Assembly (NCBI GenBank): GCA_017457465.1
Contig: JAFTHJ010000212.1
Span: forward strand, 1-6,717
DNA from: Clostridia bacterium
GTDB lineage: Bacteria; Bacillota; Clostridia; Oscillospirales; CAG-272
Direction of reading: 5' to 3'
Length of the DNA stretch: 6,717 nt
The notes under the pieces are model-generated. The model made no database searches. It was not told the origin of the DNA and saw only the letters and a list, made by a program, of their open reading frames with translations. The position numbers and the translations under genes were made by a program. Positions 4,025 through 6,717 of this stretch are shown here, one piece after another (the stretch's first letter is position 1; each line of letters starts with the position of its first letter).

Positions 4025-6717
4025 ATGACCGAAATTAAAAAAACTCCGTATTCTCTCGGCATAGATATAGGCTCTACCACCGCCAAGGTCGTTCTGACAC
4101 GTGACGGTGCGGTCGTCTTCGAGAAATACGAGCGCCATATGTCTCAAGTAAGGCAGAAAACGCTCGAACTTCTCGGACAGATAGAGCCGTACATAAAGGA
4201 TAACGAATTCACCGTGGCTCTCTCGGGCTCCGCAGGACTGGGACTTGCCGAAGCGGCGGGAATCCCATTCGTTCAGGAGGTATTTGCCACGGGTGAGCTT
4301 GTCAAGGAGCTTTGTCCCAACACCTCTGCGGTCATTGAGCTTGGCGGCGAGGACGCGAAGATAATCTTCTTTGACGGCGGTACCGACGAGCGTATGAACG
4401 GTACCTGCGCGGGAGGCACGGGCGCCTTTATAGACCAGATGGCAACCCTGCTTGACGTCACGGCTGACGAGATGGACGAGTTGAGTCTGAAGCACTCAAG
4501 GATATATCCCATCGCCTCTCGTTGCGGAGTTTTCGCAAAAACCGACATCCAGCCGCTTCTTAATCAGGGAGCGCGTAAGGAGGATGTGGCAGCCAGTATC
4601 TATCAGGCGGTAGTCAATCAGACTATTGCGGGACTCGCGCAGGGCAGAAAAATAAAGCCCAAGGTGCTTTTCCTCGGCGGTCCTCTCTATTACTGTCAGG
4701 GACTGCGTGACCGCTTCAGAGAGACACTCGGATTCTCCGAGGAGGACTCTCCCTGCCCCGAATACGCTCGTTTTGCCGTAGCCCTCGGCGCGGCTATTTA
4801 TGCGGCGAGAGTGGGACACACAACAACAATCGAAAGACTTATTGACTCTGTAAATAAAAACATAAACGTGGGAACAGTATCGGGCAGACTCCCTGCTCTC
4901 TTTGAGAGCGAGGAGGAATACCGCGAGTTCCGTACACGCCACGAACGCGCGTCTGTCGAGGAGCAGGATATTTCCGCCTATTCGGGCAACGCCTACCTCG
5001 GTGTAGACTGCGGAAGCACAACGACCAAGATAGTTCTCCTCTCCGAGGATAAAAAAATTCTCTATTCGTTCTATGACTCCAACCGCGGAAATCCCGTCGA
5101 GATAGTAAAATCCCAGCTTGAGAAGATATATTCTCTTACCGAAGACAGAATTAAAATATGCGGAAGCGCGGTCACGGGATACGGCGAGGAGCTTATCAAA
5201 CACGCGTTCGGCGTGGATATGGGAATAGTTGAAACCATCGCGCACTACACCGCCGCTAAATATTTTATGCCCGACGTTGATTTTATTCTTGATATCGGCG
5301 GTCAGGACATCAAATGCTTTAAAATAAAGAACGGCGCCATCGACAGTATTATGCTCAACGAGGCGTGTTCATCGGGCTGCGGCTCCTTTATTGAAACCTT
5401 TGCGAAGTCGATGGGATACAGTATAGACGAGTTCGCAAAGCGCGGACTTTTCAGCAAAGCTCCCGTAAATCTCGGAAGCAGATGCACTGTATTTATGAAT
5501 TCCTCTGTAAAGCAGTCACAACGCGACGGAGCAACCGTTGAGGATATCTCGGCGGGACTCTCTGTGAGTGTTGTCAAAAATGCCATATACAAGGTCATAA
5601 GAGCGGCAAGTGCCGCCGAGCTTGGTGAGCATATCGTTGTTCAGGGCGGTACTTTTTATAACGATGCCGTCCTACGTGCCTTTGAGCTTGAACTATCCCA
5701 GAATGTTATCCGTCCTGCCATAGCGGGACTTATGGGCGCTTACGGAGCGGCGCTCTGCTCAATGAAGCTTAAGCAGAGTACGATAATCACACCCGAGGCG
5801 CTTAAGGATTTCTCTCACACCTCGAAATCAACCGTCTGCCGCGGTTGTACCAACAACTGCCACCTCACGGTGAATATCTTCTCGGGTGGACATAAATTCA
5901 TCTCGGGAAATCAGTGTGAAAAGGGACTCGGAATCGCCAATGCCGCGGAGCCGCTTCCAAATCTCCACGCATTCAAGAGAGATTATTTCTCCTCTCTTGA
6001 GAGCCGTGACGGAACGAGAGGTACTATCGGAATTCCCCTCGCGCTCGGAATGTATGAGCTGCTCCCTCTCTGGCACACGCTTTTCAGTGAGCTTGGCTTT
6101 AAGGTAGTCGTATCCGACCTCTCGACCAAGCGCACATATGAAAAGGGACAGTTCTCTATCCCCTCTGACACCGCCTGCTACCCCGCGAAGATAATGCACG
6201 GACATATCGAGGAGCTTGTCGAAAAAGGTGTTGACGCGGTATTCTACCCCTGTCTTACATATAACATAGACGAAAAGTATTCCGACAACCACTACAACTG
6301 CCCTGTCGTGGCTTATTACTCCGAGCTTCTCAACGGAAATATGGATATACTCGCGAAAACGAAATTCCTCTATCCTTATCTGAACATAAACAATCAGCGA
6401 GAGCTTGTGCGTGAGCTTATGGCTTATCTTTCCGAAAATCTCGGAAGCTTCAGGCGCTCCGAAATATCCCGTGCGGTAAAGAGAGCGTTTGCAAAATACA
6501 ACGAATATATGAGCGCCGTCAAGCATGAGGGAGAGAAGGCTATTGACTATGCGAGAAGCCACGGAAAGCGCATTATGATACTTGCGGGTAGACCTTACCA
6601 CATCGACCCCGAAATAGGTCACGGTATAGACAAACTCGCGGCGTCTCTCGGCTTTGTGGTTGTGAGTGAGGACAGCGTATATCACCTTGCGGAGCCTGCG
6701 CGCGTTGCCGTTCTCAA
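4025..6717 (+). CDS. Large acyl-CoA dehydratase activase-like protein, two ASKHA ATPase domains plus DUF2229 region (3' end outside window)
   Basis: The frame stays open for 897 codons to the right edge. From memory, full family members run to about 1,400 residues, so roughly a third is probably missing. Related activases (HgdC, archerases) hydrolyse ATP to drive one low-potential electron from a [4Fe-4S] cluster into a 2-hydroxyacyl-CoA dehydratase or benzoyl-CoA reductase. ATPase domain 1 (about 9-265) has GIDIGSTTAK 12-21, GGEDAK 107-112, Cys128 in CAGGTG and Cys167 in RCGVFAKTD. Domain 2 (about 324-580) repeats this with GVDCGSTTTK 326-335, GGQDIK 425-430, Cys448 in CSSGCG and Cys487 in RCTVF. 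A four-cysteine motif follows (605, 608, 612, 631). A DUF2229/dehydratase-component-like region comes next, with IPSDTACYPAK at 712-722, Cys743, Cys759 and AGRPYHIDPE 854-863. The protein is soluble, with no signal peptide. No dehydratase subunit gene is visible beside it. The family is firm, but the physiological substrate and partner are unknown. Confidence 0.9.
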   Translation, partial: MTEIKKTPYSLGIDIGSTTAKVVLTRDGAVVFEKYERHMSQVRQKTLELLGQIEPYIKDNEFTVALSGSAGLGLAEAAGIPFVQEVFATGELVKELCPNTSAVIELGGEDAKIIFFDGGTDERMNGTCAGGTGAFIDQMATLLDVTADEMDELSLKHSRIYPIASRCGVFAKTDIQPLLNQGARKEDVAASIYQAVVNQTIAGLAQGRKIKPKVLFLGGPLYYCQGLRDRFRETLGFSEEDSPCPEYARFAVALGAAIYAARVGHTTTIERLIDSVNKNINVGTVSGRLPALFESEEEYREFRTRHERASVEEQDISAYSGNAYLGVDCGSTTTKIVLLSEDKKILYSFYDSNRGNPVEIVKSQLEKIYSLTEDRIKICGSAVTGYGEELIKHAFGVDMGIVETIAHYTAAKYFMPDVDFILDIGGQDIKCFKIKNGAIDSIMLNEACSSGCGSFIETFAKSMGYSIDEFAKRGLFSKAPVNLGSRCTVFMNSSVKQSQRDGATVEDISAGLSVSVVKNAIYKVIRAASAAELGEHIVVQGGTFYNDAVLRAFELELSQNVIRPAIAGLMGAYGAALCSMKLKQSTIITPEALKDFSHTSKSTVCRGCTNNCHLTVNIFSGGHKFISGNQCEKGLGIANAAEPLPNLHAFKRDYFSSLESRDGTRGTIGIPLALGMYELLPLWHTLFSELGFKVVVSDLSTKRTYEKGQFSIPSDTACYPAKIMHGHIEELVEKGVDAVFYPCLTYNIDEKYSDNHYNCPVVAYYSELLNGNMDILAKTKFLYPYLNINNQRELVRELMAYLSENLGSFRRSEISRAVKRAFAKYNEYMSAVKHEGEKAIDYARSHGKRIMILAGRPYHIDPEIGHGIDKLAASLGFVVVSEDSVYHLAEPARVAVL

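Noticed and set aside
4496..5245. Minus-strand open frames at 4496-5245 and 3911-4495
   Set aside because: The same antisense codon-bias effect applies. The + strand translation carries both ATPase motifs, whereas these frames show no domain. The apparent lack of a + strand gene here arises only because the real gene has no stop inside the window.
5828..6685. A 285-codon minus-strand open frame opposite the activase-like gene
   Set aside because: It is a shadow of the activase reading frame, which continues uninterrupted with recognisable motifs through the whole stretch. The antisense protein shows no recognisable motif or domain.

Overview
The window looks like chromosomal DNA from an anaerobic Firmicute, most likely class Clostridia (Oscillospiraceae- or Lachnospiraceae-like). 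The reasons are the moderate GC content, strong GGAGG-type ribosome binding sites, an oxygen-sensitive type of ATP-dependent CoA-dehydratase activase, and Clostridia-style protein sequences. This placement is inferred from protein character, not from a marker gene. All genes lie on the + strand and are tightly packed.

Layout. (1) Positions 1-201 are the last 66 codons of pyruvate kinase. Its stop codon lies inside a perfect palindrome that probably forms a terminator hairpin. (2) Positions 202-311 are an AT-rich intergenic region with a plausible promoter, a 10-bp palindrome and a strong ribosome binding site. (3) Positions 312-2066 and 2059-3969 are two overlapping genes for the halves of a heterodimeric ABC exporter. 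The first half carries the degenerate ATP-site residues and the second carries the catalytic ones. (4) After 55 bases comes a long open frame from 4025 that runs off the right edge without a stop. It encodes at least 897 residues of a large acyl-CoA dehydratase activase-type protein: two tandem ASKHA ATPase domains followed by a DUF2229 / dehydratase-component-like region.

How the genes work together. The two ABC genes almost certainly form one translationally coupled operon and one transporter. The activase-like gene may be read through from it, because no convincing terminator or promoter lies between them, but a functional link between exporter and activase is not evident. Pyruvate kinase appears to belong to an upstream unit.

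The most interesting protein is the activase. It repeats the same Cys-x38-Cys pattern in both ATPase domains, so one chain could build the iron-sulfur cluster site that ordinary activases form as homodimers. Downstream it carries a four-cysteine cluster and then three spaced cysteines resembling those of dehydratase subunits. The architecture is a known but poorly characterised family, not a new system. I saw no mobile elements, CRISPR arrays, tRNAs or rRNAs.
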